A stretch of 64,000 bases of DNA from Henriciella sp. (lineage in GTDB: Bacteria; Pseudomonadota; Alphaproteobacteria; Caulobacterales; Hyphomonadaceae). The position numbers were made by a program, and so were the translations under genes. Under the pieces are notes generated by a model. It had not been told where the DNA came from and did not search any database. It saw only the letters and a list, made by a program, of their open reading frames with translations. This document shows positions 46,641 to 55,000 of this stretch, one piece after another. The first letter of the stretch is position 1. Each line of letters begins with the position of its first letter. Location: the NCBI GenBank assembly GCA_021776655.1, contig JAJFFK010000007.1, positions 1 to 64,000 of the forward strand. Direction: 5' to 3'.

Positions 46641-46948
46641 CAGGCGGGTATAAGCAGGATCAGCTTCAGAATGGCATAGTCGCGAATGAATGGAATACAT
46701 AGAAGGATAATCAAGATCGACAGATCAAGCCGTCCGATGGGTGGGATATAGCGTCGGATTGGCCGCGCCACAGGTTCGATAATAGAGCCCAAAAAGCTAT
46801 AAATCGACCGAACGGTCTGATTACGCATATCAACCACGCCGCCGACCATCAGCCAGCTCAAAATGACATAGGCAAAGATGCAGAAGAAATAGATCGACAG
46901 GAGCGGGGACAGGAAATATCCATGCAACGCGAAGAGTAATTCTCTCAA
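46640..46948 (-). CDS. YggT family membrane protein
   Basis: A 102-residue inner membrane protein with two YggT membrane segments: about 12-36 (LLSIYFFCIFAYVILSWLMV) and about 73-98. Between them lies the conserved EPVARPIRRYIPPIGRLDLS motif. Family members are implicated in osmotic tolerance and cell division zone organisation. First gene of the yggT-DUF167-folD-HNH set. Confidence 0.93.
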   Translation of the reverse strand: MRELLFALHGYFLSPLLSIYFFCIFAYVILSWLMVGGVVDMRNQTVRSIYSFLGSIIEPVARPIRRYIPPIGRLDLSILIILLCIPFIRDYAILKLILLIPA

Positions 46949-47013
46949 GGGTCAGCCTCCATTACCGGTTTGTCTTGACCTAGTGTGATCGCCCGCGCGC
47001 GGCAAGCGCTATG

Positions 47014-47835
47014 CTAGTCGGCGCTGCGGAATCGTTTCGATTGGCTGCCGACCATCATCCGGCCCAGAGGCTCTGGCAATATCCGGGTCAGGGTCGCGAG
47101 CCCTTTATTGACCGCGCCGGGCACGATGACAGGTTGGCCGCGTTCGCACGCCTCAATTCCGGCTTCGACCACCGGGGCGGCCTCCATCCACAGCCAGCTT
47201 GGCATCTCTTTGGTCTTCTCACGCGTGCCATTGACGTCGTGAAATTCTGACCAGGTGAAGCCCGGACATAGCGCCGTGCAGTGGACATCCTCATGCCCGG
47301 CGGCTTTGGCCTCGGCATTGATGCTTTCGGAGAATTTGATCATCCCGGATTTGACGCTGGCATACAGCGTGTGGCCGTTTGAGCCGGGCGTATATCCGGC
47401 CAGCGAGGCAATGTTGATAATTCGCCCAAATCCGCGCTCAACCATGCCTGGCAAGACTTTATGGGTCAGCTCAATTGGCGCTGTATACAGCACTCTCATG
47501 AACGCCGCCTGGTCTTTCCACTTGGTATTGAAGAATGTCCCCGGCAGGCCATATCCGGCATTATTGATCACACCATCGACATGCCGTCCGGCGGCTTTAA
47601 CCTCTTTCAGGATCGCATCGACGCTATTGGCTTTGGCCAGATCCTGCGCGATTACCAGCGCCGTAATATCATGCTTGTCCTCGAGCTCTTTGGCCAATTC
47701 CTCGAGCCGGTCGGTGCGCCGCGCGGTCAGCGCGACATCCCAGCCACGGGCTGAATACTGGCGCGCAAATTCCGCTCCAATCCCTGCCGAAGCCCCGGTA
47801 ATCAGCATCAGTTTTCGTGTCGTCATGGCGTTCAT
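47014..47835 (-). CDS. Short-chain dehydrogenase/reductase (SDR)
   Basis: A 273-residue classical SDR. The cofactor motif is TGASAGIGAEFARQYSARGW, with an Arg-rich second strand (LTARRTDR) favouring NADP. Then come NNAGYG and the Ser-Tyr-Lys site, in which the expected YxxxK reads YASVKSG after NIASLAGYTPG. The extended C-terminus is like the DltE/YqjQ type. The ATG overlaps the methyltransferase stop. Substrate unknown. Confidence 0.92.
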   Translation of the reverse strand: MNAMTTRKLMLITGASAGIGAEFARQYSARGWDVALTARRTDRLEELAKELEDKHDITALVIAQDLAKANSVDAILKEVKAAGRHVDGVINNAGYGLPGTFFNTKWKDQAAFMRVLYTAPIELTHKVLPGMVERGFGRIINIASLAGYTPGSNGHTLYASVKSGMIKFSESINAEAKAAGHEDVHCTALCPGFTWSEFHDVNGTREKTKEMPSWLWMEAAPVVEAGIEACERGQPVIVPGAVNKGLATLTRILPEPLGRMMVGSQSKRFRSAD

Positions 47836-48914
47836 CCTATTTTCGTTTTGCGCCAGACCTTCACCTTGGTCAGGAAGGCCAGCTCAGTTCTGTCAGCTTC
47901 AAATCCAGCCGCTTGCATGTCGGGTTCGAAATCCCACTTCAGATAACCCTTATAGTATGGCTCATGAAACCCTTCAGGAAAATATTCCAGAAACCCATCA
48001 ACCCCCGGATTATCGCCAAATTGCAGACTGTCGGCGACGATAAATGCGCCGCCCGGTTTGAGCACGCGCGCCGCTTCGGCGATCACCAGCGGACGGATAC
48101 GCGGCGGCAATTCGTGGAACAGATAGATCGACACAAGTGTCTCAAATTGCGCTTCGCCAAACGGCAAATCTTCCGCTTGCCCTTCAACCACATCGGCTTG
48201 CGGCCAGGGCGAAACAGCGCCGCTCGCTGCGCGCGCATAAGGCGGAGACAGATCGAGGCCCGTCAGACCTAGTTTTGGGAAAGCGTGCAGCACCTGCGTC
48301 ATGAACCGCCCGGTCCCGCAGGCCAGATCAAGCACACGCTGAGTCCGCTGATCCTTGCCTTGCAACTCCCGCGAAATCTCGGCCAGTGACGCCCGGCGCA
48401 TGGCATCTGCGCTACCGGTAAACAGAGCCTCGACCTGATGATCGTATATATCGGCGCTGTCATCGCTGAGCCAGCCATCGGTCTGATAGTGGAAATTCTG
48501 GCGATAATAGGCCGGGAACTTCGCCGGATCAGCCTGATCGAGCACGCGCACTTCAGTGCCGTCACGGGTCAGGCGGCGGCGATCAACTTCGGCGACATCC
48601 TTCAGGAAGGCGCGGGCGCGTTTGACGGCGCCGGGAAAATCGCGCAACCGCATCTCACGTGCCACCGGATCAGGGTAGAGGCCCGCTTCGATATTGGCGC
48701 GGTCCGTTTGAAACAGTTTGAAATAGGCCTTGCGAAGCGCTCTGGCTTCGGGCTTGTTGTCTGGGCGAAAGGTTGGCTCCCCGGGGCGATTAAACCCGGC
48801 AGAGCGTCGCCGCGCCAAGGCATACTGCCCGCCATACCAGGTTGAGCGCAGCCCCTGCGCCGCTGTATAGCGCACGCGAGCAGCGGATCTCGAAACGCGG
48901 TCAAAAATGCCCAT
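47832..48914 (-). CDS. Class I SAM-dependent methyltransferase
   Basis: A 360-residue protein with an N-terminal helical region (about 1-170) and a C-terminal Rossmann methyltransferase fold. Motif I is VLDLACGTGRFM, the acidic end of strand 2 is LTGLDLSPPY, then DVVEGQAEDLPFGEAQFETL and AARVLKPGGAFIVADSLQFG. The start is uncertain: the ATG at 48914 begins family-like sequence but has AGGGG only one base upstream, while an ATG at 48995 has no better site. It is cotranscribed with the overlapping SDR gene. The substrate is not recognisable; fatty acid, quinone or lipid methylation are possible for this general fold. Confidence 0.85.
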   Translation of the reverse strand: MGIFDRVSRSAARVRYTAAQGLRSTWYGGQYALARRRSAGFNRPGEPTFRPDNKPEARALRKAYFKLFQTDRANIEAGLYPDPVAREMRLRDFPGAVKRARAFLKDVAEVDRRRLTRDGTEVRVLDQADPAKFPAYYRQNFHYQTDGWLSDDSADIYDHQVEALFTGSADAMRRASLAEISRELQGKDQRTQRVLDLACGTGRFMTQVLHAFPKLGLTGLDLSPPYARAASGAVSPWPQADVVEGQAEDLPFGEAQFETLVSIYLFHELPPRIRPLVIAEAARVLKPGGAFIVADSLQFGDNPGVDGFLEYFPEGFHEPYYKGYLKWDFEPDMQAAGFEADRTELAFLTKVKVWRKTKIG

Positions 48915-49050
48915 ACCCCTAAACTGGCGACGATCACTCGTTTCGTCCAGTGCGCATATATACGCGGGCTTCAGGTTCTGTTCAGGCAACCTCATCCAAT
49001 ATGCAGCGTAACTATGGGGGTATTATGCCTCTTGCACAGGAGATCATGTG

Positions 49051-49803
49051 ATGATCCGAACCGTACTTTTTGCAGGCGCTGCTGCGCTATGCTTCGCTCC
49101 GATGGCTCAGGCCGAACACCAAAACGGCTATGGCTATAACAGCTATCAGAACCAGGTGAACAGCGCCTGTGAGCGTGAGAAAGATGATAATAAACTGGTC
49201 GGCGGCCTGATCGGTGCGGTCGCAGGTGGTGCGCTTGGGGTCGCCATTGCTGACGGCAACGACCATCATTCCCGACGTGGCTATCGCGGGCATCGCGGTC
49301 ATCGTGGCCATGGTCGCCGCCACGGCTATCGTCGCCATCGCGGCGGCGGTAACGGAGACGAGATCGCCGGAGCCGTGATTGGCGGCCTTCTGGGCGCCGT
49401 GATTGGCAGCGAGATTGCTGGCAGCAGCACGAACTGTAATCGCACCGTGACACGCTACAATTACGCCGATGTTCCGTCGCCAACCCGGCAACCTTACGGC
49501 CCGGCATGGAATAGCGCGCCACAATCAACCAATCCTTCACTGCCAGTGGCCGAATATCCACGCAGCAATGATCTGTCTGGGGGTCCGGTGACCGCTCCCC
49601 CGGTCGCTCAACCGCCGCAGCCGCCTATCCGGGTTACACCAACCGGCACAGAGACTGAGGCAGGCACTGGCACCACACTGCAATGTCAGGTCCTGCAACG
49701 CGAAACCCGCACGCAAGATGGCAGCGTGGTGCGTGATCCGGTTCGTATCTGTCAAATGCCAGATGGCACTTGGCAAATCGATGCGGATGAAGCCCTCTAC
49801 TAG
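49051..49803 (+). CDS. Exported glycine-zipper protein with Arg/His/Gly-rich insertion
   Basis: A 250-residue protein. The signal peptide (1-21) ends MAQA. Two glycine-zipper membrane segments follow, residues about 49-67 (LVGGLIGAVAGGALGVAIAD) and about 104-124 (EIAGAVIGGLLGAVIGSEIA), of the kind found in 17-kDa surface antigen/SlyB-like proteins. Between them residues 71-100 form an unusual Arg/His/Gly stretch (GYRGHRGHRGHGRRHGYRRH). After Cys129 comes a Pro/Thr-rich linker and a small C-terminal region with two cysteines (LQCQVL, VRICQMPDG). The start follows AGGAG at 49038-49042. Probably an outer membrane or periplasmic envelope protein. Confidence 0.85.
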   Translation: MIRTVLFAGAAALCFAPMAQAEHQNGYGYNSYQNQVNSACEREKDDNKLVGGLIGAVAGGALGVAIADGNDHHSRRGYRGHRGHRGHGRRHGYRRHRGGGNGDEIAGAVIGGLLGAVIGSEIAGSSTNCNRTVTRYNYADVPSPTRQPYGPAWNSAPQSTNPSLPVAEYPRSNDLSGGPVTAPPVAQPPQPPIRVTPTGTETEAGTGTTLQCQVLQRETRTQDGSVVRDPVRICQMPDGTWQIDADEALY

Positions 49804-49832
49804 ATTGCCCACCTAAGGGCATTCCCTGACTT

Positions 49833-49862
49833 CCCCTCATTCGCACACGGGCGTATGAGGGG
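49833..49862 (+). promoter_or_regulatory. Hairpin masking the ribosome site of the 2OG oxygenase gene
   Basis: CCCCTCAT (49833-49840) pairs perfectly with ATGAGGGG (49855-49862). The right arm contains the Shine-Dalgarno GAGGGG, two bases before the ATG at 49865. The folded RNA would hide the ribosome site. Confidence 0.5.
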
Positions 49863-49864
49863 GC

Positions 49865-50806
49865 ATGACCGAATATTTTACCCCGATCCCATTCCCGTTA
49901 TGGAATGAAGACAAGCTCGCCTTCGCAACTGCACTGGGGCGATCTTTCCGTGAAACCGGCTTTGCCGTAATTGACCAGCACCCGATTGATCCGGTGATCA
50001 TCGCGCGGGCCATTGACGCCTCTAAAGCTTTCTTTGAACTGCCCGAAGATGTGAAAGAGCACTATCATGACGCCGCTGATGGTCGCCAACGCGGTTACAC
50101 ACCGTTTGGCGTCGAAAGCGCCAAGGGCAATGCCAACGCTGACCAAAAAGAGTTCTGGCACACCGGCCGCGCCCTGCCTGAAGACTCGCCCTACCGCGCG
50201 ACAATGAAACCGACGCCGCATGTCGCAGAGGTCGCAGAGTTCGATGCGGCGACGCATGCTTTCTATGATGCGCTGGATCAGTTTGGCGCGCAGCTTCTGA
50301 AAGGCGTCGCGCTGCACCTTGGCCTTGATGAGGACTGGTTTGGTGACAAGGTTCAAAGCGGCAACTCGATCCTGCGCCTGCTGCACTATCCGCCGCAGGA
50401 TAACCCGCCGCCAGAAGGCACGGTGCGCGCCGGGGCACATGAGGATATCAATGTCATCACGCTGTTGCTCGGCGCCGAGGAATCCGGCCTGCAAGCGCTG
50501 CATCGCTCGGGTAAATGGCTCAGTGTCAATCCGCCGCCGAGCGCCATCGTGATCAATTGTGGGGATATGCTGCAACGCCTGACCGCAGGCGTGCTGCCCT
50601 CAACCACCCACCGCGTGCTTAATCCAATACCAGAGCGCGCCAGGTTCCCGCGCTATTCGACGCCATTCTTCCTGCATTTCAATCAGGACGTGATGATCGA
50701 AGCCTTGCCCGGGTGCGTCGCCGAAGGCGGCAAAGCCGAAGCCCCGATCACCGCGCAAGATTACCTGATGGAACGCCTGCGTGAGATTGGCTTGGTGAAG
50801 GCTTAA
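49865..50806 (+). CDS. Isopenicillin N synthase-like 2-oxoglutarate/Fe(II) oxygenase
   Basis: A 313-residue oxygenase. The N-terminal DIOX_N region (FRETGFAVIDQHPID) is followed by the double-stranded beta-helix. The iron ligands are His and Asp in AGAHEDINVITLLLG and His in PSTTHRVLNP; the 2-oxoglutarate-binding Arg/Ser follow in RFPRYSTPFFLHF. All catalytic residues are present. Bacterial members of this group act on varied small molecules; ethylene-forming and isopenicillin roles are not implied. It is monocistronic, with a possible ribosome-site hairpin. Confidence 0.92.
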   Translation: MTEYFTPIPFPLWNEDKLAFATALGRSFRETGFAVIDQHPIDPVIIARAIDASKAFFELPEDVKEHYHDAADGRQRGYTPFGVESAKGNANADQKEFWHTGRALPEDSPYRATMKPTPHVAEVAEFDAATHAFYDALDQFGAQLLKGVALHLGLDEDWFGDKVQSGNSILRLLHYPPQDNPPPEGTVRAGAHEDINVITLLLGAEESGLQALHRSGKWLSVNPPPSAIVINCGDMLQRLTAGVLPSTTHRVLNPIPERARFPRYSTPFFLHFNQDVMIEALPGCVAEGGKAEAPITAQDYLMERLREIGLVKA

Positions 50807-50837
50807 AGCTTTACACACAGATTTAGGTATCGCCTCG

Positions 50838-50918
50838 CCTGCGCAGGCAGGGGTCTATAGCGGCTGGGATCATCCTCAACCGCCATGGATGCCTGTGGCG
50901 CTGCCCTACCTTCGCAGG
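50838..50918. repeat. Imperfect palindromic repeat between convergent genes
   Basis: CCTGCGCAGGCAGGG (50838-50852) faces CCCTACCTTCGCAGG (50904-50918), complementary at 13 of 15 positions. It lies between the oxygenase stop and the GNAT stop. The CCTGCGnAGG core is REP-like. Confidence 0.6.
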
Positions 50919-50939
50919 TAATGTGGGACTTGAGGCTGT

Positions 50940-51545
50940 TCACACGAACCAATCGCCGCGCGTGACTTCCCAGACCAGAGAGGGCCGCGTCGTGCCGTCG
51001 GCGCGGGTGCTTTGTATTTCGCCCATGCGTTTGAAGCCAAGATGATCGAGCAGTTTCGCAGTGCGGATATTGTCCAAAGCTGCGGTCTCGCAAATCAGCT
51101 CCAGCCCCAGCTTCTCGAACATCCAGTCAAACATGGTCTTGGCCCCCGCGCCGCCAGCTCCGCGATTCTGCATATCCGGCCGGATCGCGCCGCCAAGTTC
51201 TGCCGCGGCCCATTGCGGCCAGATTTGAAGATCTGAATAGCCAGCAATTTGTTGCTCGCCATCCATACGCAGAAATAACAGACCCTCGCCCGCCTCGCGC
51301 TCTGTGAGGTGTTGCTCGATCCAAGCCGCGACCATTTCCAGATTGAGCGGCTGAGGCAGCGAATAGATCGGCGCGTGCACGGCCGGGTCAGACAGAAAAG
51401 CGAGAAGGTCAGCCGCATCATCGGCTCTCGCCAAACGGCTCGTCGATGCGCCGGAGGGAAGCGATTGCGCGCCGCGAACCGCCGCCCTGATCGCCTCGTC
51501 TTTAGACTCTGAAACCACCGCGCGTGTGATCGGTATTCCTGCCAT
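50940..51545 (-). CDS. GNAT family N-acetyltransferase
   Basis: A 201-residue acetyltransferase of the RimJ/RimL-like group. The acetyl-CoA region is ELGGAIRPDMQNRGAGGAGA (Q/RxxGxG/A pattern NRGAGGAG). It is followed by LICETAALDNIRTAKLLDHLGF, with the conserved Asn. The first 40 residues form a weakly conserved extension. It starts three bases after the ribokinase stop, so it is part of the nucleoside hydrolase-ribokinase operon. Target unknown. Confidence 0.88.
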   Translation of the reverse strand: MAGIPITRAVVSESKDEAIRAAVRGAQSLPSGASTSRLARADDAADLLAFLSDPAVHAPIYSLPQPLNLEMVAAWIEQHLTEREAGEGLLFLRMDGEQQIAGYSDLQIWPQWAAAELGGAIRPDMQNRGAGGAGAKTMFDWMFEKLGLELICETAALDNIRTAKLLDHLGFKRMGEIQSTRADGTTRPSLVWEVTRGDWFV

Positions 51546-51548
51546 GTC

Positions 51549-52412
51549 TCAGCCCTTTGCCAATAGTATTTCAACCGCCTCGCGGCGCGGCAGGCTCGGC
51601 TGCGCGCCCGGCTTGGTCACCGCCAGCGCCGCTGCTGCCGAGGCAAACCGCAAAGCATCGGCTTCGCCCTGCCCCTCTGCCAGCGCCAAAACCAGTGCAC
51701 CGCAAAACGTATCGCCCGCACCGGTTGTATCCACCACGGCCACATCAAACGCATCGGCGCGCACCACTTCGACGCCAGCCCGGTACAGCACCGCGCCTTC
51801 GCCGCCCAAAGTCAGCGCCACCAGGCCTTTACCCGCATGCAAAGCGTCACCATAGAACGCCGCTTCAATCTCATTGACAATCAGCAGATCAGCCAGTCGT
51901 AGCAGGCTATCTGGCACCTCTATGGCTGGCGCGAGATTGACCGCGAACAGGCCGCGCTCCACTTCCGCCGCCATTGCTGCGATCACAGCCTGTATCGGCA
52001 CTTCCAACTGACACAGCACCGCATCGCACATTGGCAAGTTGATCGCGTCACGCTCGCTCACCTGCGCGTTGGCACCGCTCGCCACAGTGATCTGATTTTC
52101 GCCCTCAGGCGACACCGCGATCAGCGCGACGCCCGTGGGCACACCGACTTCAAACATCACGCCCGACACATCCACAGCCTCAGCACGCAACATTGCCAGC
52201 GCCGGTTCCGCCAGCGTATCGTCGCCAACACAGCCAACCATCACCACATCGGCGCCAAGTCGCCGCGCCGCCAGCGCCTGATTTGCGCCCTTGCCGCCCG
52301 GATGCTGCGCGAACCGTGCGCCCGTCACTGTTTCGCCCGGCGCAGGCAGCGGCGCACCGCTAGCCACAAGGTCGAGATTGATTGAGCCGACAACACCAAT
52401 TTTCACAGCCAT
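51549..52412 (-). CDS. rbsK: Ribokinase (PfkB family)
   Basis: A 287-residue sugar kinase. PfkB signature 1 is in the segment ending QHPGGKGANQALAARRLGA, preceded by VGSINLDLVA. Signature 2 is DTTGAGDTFCGALVLALAEG, with catalytic Asp in GAGD. The pattern fits ribokinase over adenosine kinase. The ATG at 52412 overlaps the nucleoside hydrolase stop (TGATG). With that neighbour it would phosphorylate ribose released from nucleosides. No Rbs transporter gene is adjacent. Confidence 0.93.
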   Translation of the reverse strand: MAVKIGVVGSINLDLVASGAPLPAPGETVTGARFAQHPGGKGANQALAARRLGADVVMVGCVGDDTLAEPALAMLRAEAVDVSGVMFEVGVPTGVALIAVSPEGENQITVASGANAQVSERDAINLPMCDAVLCQLEVPIQAVIAAMAAEVERGLFAVNLAPAIEVPDSLLRLADLLIVNEIEAAFYGDALHAGKGLVALTLGGEGAVLYRAGVEVVRADAFDVAVVDTTGAGDTFCGALVLALAEGQGEADALRFASAAAALAVTKPGAQPSLPRREAVEILLAKG

Positions 52413-53338
52413 CAATAGCCCTCCAACAGGCGGCAGAGCTCATCAAATACGCCGTCCGCGTCGGCGCTCTCGTACCATAATACCGGGCCGTCTTCGGCAA
52501 ACCGCACACGTGTTCGACCGAGCTGTTCGCCCGATTCGGTCACGACAGAGACATGTGCACGGCGGCCCTCAAACAGGTCTGGGCGGGTGACTGCGATCAC
52601 CGTGCTTGGATCATGTAGCGGGGCATCGCGATCCGTGTTGGCTGAAAATTCCAGCTTGCACGACGCATCAAGCAGGTCGCCCACTGCCAGGGCTTGGCGG
52701 TTGCCTACGGCACGCACCTTGGCGAGGCGGGTCTTGGTGGTGCGAATGCCATGCGTCACGTCGAGACTAAGCGCGCGGATCGGCAAACCGCAACCAAACA
52801 CCGCCGCTGCTGCATGGGGATCGGCGAAGACGTTAAATTCGGAGAAAGGGGTGATGTTACCGCCCTCGCGATCAGCCCCGCCCATCAGCACGATCTCGGC
52901 GATGGCGTCCTTGATGTCCGGTGCCATGACCAGCGCCAGCGCCAGATTGGTCATCGGCCCGGTGATCACCAGCGTCAGCGGATTGGTGGTCGCAGCGCGG
53001 CACAGACGGATCAGCGCGTTGACGCCATGCTCGTCTGACAGCGGCGCATTTGGGGCTGGGAAGTCGATATTGCCGAGCCCGGTAGAGCCGTGAAAATCCT
53101 CGGCTGTGACCTGATCACGCAGGATGGGCAGCGGCGCACCAGCACAGACCGGCACCTCACCACCGCGTCCGGCAACGCCGCGAATGATCTGCGCATTCAG
53201 TGCCGTCTGCGGGCCCTTCACATTCCCTGCGACCGTGGTCAGCGCCAATACATCCAGGTCCGCCGCGCCAAACGCCGCCAACAAAGCCACTGCGTCATCC
53301 AATCCCGGATCGCAATCGATAATAATTTGTCTTTTCAT
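52412..53338 (-). CDS. Inosine-uridine preferring nucleoside hydrolase
   Basis: A 308-residue enzyme that splits nucleosides into base and ribose. The Ca-binding aspartate cluster IIIDCDPGLDDAVALL is at the N-terminus. The TTVAGNV block, the LTLVITGPMTNLALAL segment, EIVLMGGADREGGNITPFSE, NVFADPHAA and the late HDPSTV histidine/aspartate are all present. The start at 53338 (MKRQIIID) drops a twelve-residue unlike extension. The order hydrolase-ribokinase gives a two-step route from nucleoside to ribose 5-phosphate. Confidence 0.95.
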   Translation of the reverse strand: MKRQIIIDCDPGLDDAVALLAAFGAADLDVLALTTVAGNVKGPQTALNAQIIRGVAGRGGEVPVCAGAPLPILRDQVTAEDFHGSTGLGNIDFPAPNAPLSDEHGVNALIRLCRAATTNPLTLVITGPMTNLALALVMAPDIKDAIAEIVLMGGADREGGNITPFSEFNVFADPHAAAAVFGCGLPIRALSLDVTHGIRTTKTRLAKVRAVGNRQALAVGDLLDASCKLEFSANTDRDAPLHDPSTVIAVTRPDLFEGRRAHVSVVTESGEQLGRTRVRFAEDGPVLWYESADADGVFDELCRLLEGY

Positions 53339-53401
53339 GGCCCCACGATTGCGCCGCGCCTTGCCCCTTGGCAAGCCCTCATCAAATGACTGAACTCTTG
53401 C

Positions 53402-54385
53402 TCAGACAGGTGCAGCCACCCGCAATCCCGCAACGCGAGTAATGGCAGCGTCGGCTTCGGCGATGATCCGGTCGACAATCTCTTTGACCGGGAGCACGTC
53501 CTGCACGCCGCCAGCCGACTGGCCCATGGCAAAGCAGGATTTCTCGGCGCTGAGGCGGGTCTCGTCGATGACGCCGCCAATCCCGCCAAGTACGTCTTCC
53601 TGAATGGAATTCATGGCTTGCATCGGGAAAGCCTGAATGTCGCCAGGCCGCGTTTCCCAGTCATTGATGTAAGGATTGGTGCGGCACCGCATCGGCTTGC
53701 CGGAATAACACCGCGTCCGCGTCGTATCAATGTCACTCGCACCGACAATTGTGTCCTTGTAGCTTTGCGCGGCGTGGGCTTCGACGCTGGCAATGAAGCG
53801 CGTGCCCATCCAGACCCCGACCGCGCCGAGTGACAGGGCGGCGGCCAATCCGCGACCATCATAGATACCGCCCGCTGCGATCACCGGGATATCCACCGCC
53901 TCGACCGCTTGGGCAACCAAAGGCAGTGTGCCGACCAAGCCGGTATGGCCGCCGCCCTCGCCGCCTTGCAAGATCACCGCGTCGCACCCGGCCTGTTCGG
54001 CCTTGATCGCGTGTTTGACCGCACCGCCGACAACCATGACTTTGACGCCGCCTTGCTTGAGCTTCTTCATAACTGGCAGCGGGACGCCGAGCCCAGCGAC
54101 GAAACTGTCTGCGCCGCCAGCAATGATCACATCTACCGCCGCTTCGAGGCCGCGTGGATCAGCGGCAAGCAAATCAACCCCAAAAGGGCGATCGGTCAGT
54201 TCACGCACGCGCGCCATCTGGCTGGCGATGAAATCTGGCTGAGTACCCGCCATGCCGAGCACGCCATAACCACCGGCATTGCACATCGCGGCAACGACCT
54301 CGGCATAAGACACCCCGCCCATACCGGCCAACATGACCGGATGTTTAATGTCCAGAAGATCGCAAAGTGGTGTGTGAATTAGCAT
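53402..54385 (-). CDS. Nitronate monooxygenase-like FMN oxidoreductase
   Basis: A 327-residue TIM-barrel flavoprotein of the 2-nitropropane dioxygenase/nitronate monooxygenase family. The N-terminus HPVMLAGMGGVSYAEVVAAM, the GGEGGGHTGLVGTLPLV block with the active-site His, and IPVIAAGGIYDGRGLAAALS with GVWMGTRFIAS are typical. Many annotated members oxidise other substrates or act as enoyl reductases, so the physiological substrate is open. Confidence 0.9.
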   Translation of the reverse strand: MLIHTPLCDLLDIKHPVMLAGMGGVSYAEVVAAMCNAGGYGVLGMAGTQPDFIASQMARVRELTDRPFGVDLLAADPRGLEAAVDVIIAGGADSFVAGLGVPLPVMKKLKQGGVKVMVVGGAVKHAIKAEQAGCDAVILQGGEGGGHTGLVGTLPLVAQAVEAVDIPVIAAGGIYDGRGLAAALSLGAVGVWMGTRFIASVEAHAAQSYKDTIVGASDIDTTRTRCYSGKPMRCRTNPYINDWETRPGDIQAFPMQAMNSIQEDVLGGIGGVIDETRLSAEKSCFAMGQSAGGVQDVLPVKEIVDRIIAEADAAITRVAGLRVAAPV

Positions 54386-54582
54386 CGTCTATCTCGCTGA
54401 AATCTAAGAGGATCACCTGATTAGGACAGCGACGTAAGGGCAGCGCAAGCGATATCCTTTGCATTTTTGGGGTGGAATTAGGCGCAAATCATGCATATGC
54501 AATTGACTGAGGCATTGATTGGCAAAATCAGTTAGGCTAGCAATGCGTCATTCTAGACGTTTGGAGAAGGGGAGTTCTTTCC

Positions 54583-54936
54583 ATGAGTAAATTTAAAATT
54601 GCGGTCGCAGCCATTGCTATCACTGGCCTAGCCGCTTGTAACCAAGCTGAAGACGCGACTGACGCCGCAACCGATGCTACCGCTGATGTTGCAGCAGACA
54701 CTGCTGATGCCGCTGGCGATGCAGTTGATGCGACAACGGATGCTGCAACAGAAGTTGTTGAAGGTGCTGGTGATACAGTAGCTGACGCTGCTGATGATGC
54801 GCTGGATGCCGCTGGCGATGCTGCCGACGACATGGTCGATGCAGCAACTGACGCAGCAGAAGGTGCTGTTGATGGCGTTGTTGAGGATGCTGGCGATGCA
54901 GTTGATGACGCTGTAGACGAAGCGCTTCCAGGCTGA
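54583..54936 (+). CDS. Ala/Asp-rich repetitive lipoprotein
   Basis: A 117-residue protein. The signal peptide with lipobox GLAAC (Cys19) is followed by about 95 residues built of near-repeats such as DAAGDAVDA and DAATDAAEG, entirely without Lys or Arg and rich in Asp, Glu, Ala, Val and Thr. Acidic residues recur every three to four positions, as in an amphipathic helix. Codons are richer in T endings than in neighbouring genes. A strong ribosome site (GGGGAG) and a strong terminator suggest a highly expressed monocistronic gene. Similar low-complexity acidic lipoproteins occur in alphaproteobacteria, but I know no function. Confidence 0.88.
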   Translation: MSKFKIAVAAIAITGLAACNQAEDATDAATDATADVAADTADAAGDAVDATTDAATEVVEGAGDTVADAADDALDAAGDAADDMVDAATDAAEGAVDGVVEDAGDAVDDAVDEALPG

Positions 54937-54958
54937 TCACTGTCGACAGACAGATTCA

Positions 54959-54993
54959 GGGCTGCCAGTTGAAAAGCTGGCAGCCCTTTTTTT
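54959..54993 (+). terminator. Rho-independent terminator of the Ala/Asp lipoprotein gene
   Basis: GGGCTGCCAG-TTGAAAAG-CTGGCAGCCC followed by seven T: a perfect 10-base-pair stem. It also lies just past the stop of the convergent VOC gene, but the T run fits the plus strand. Confidence 0.93.
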
Positions 54994-55000
54994 GTGAGGC

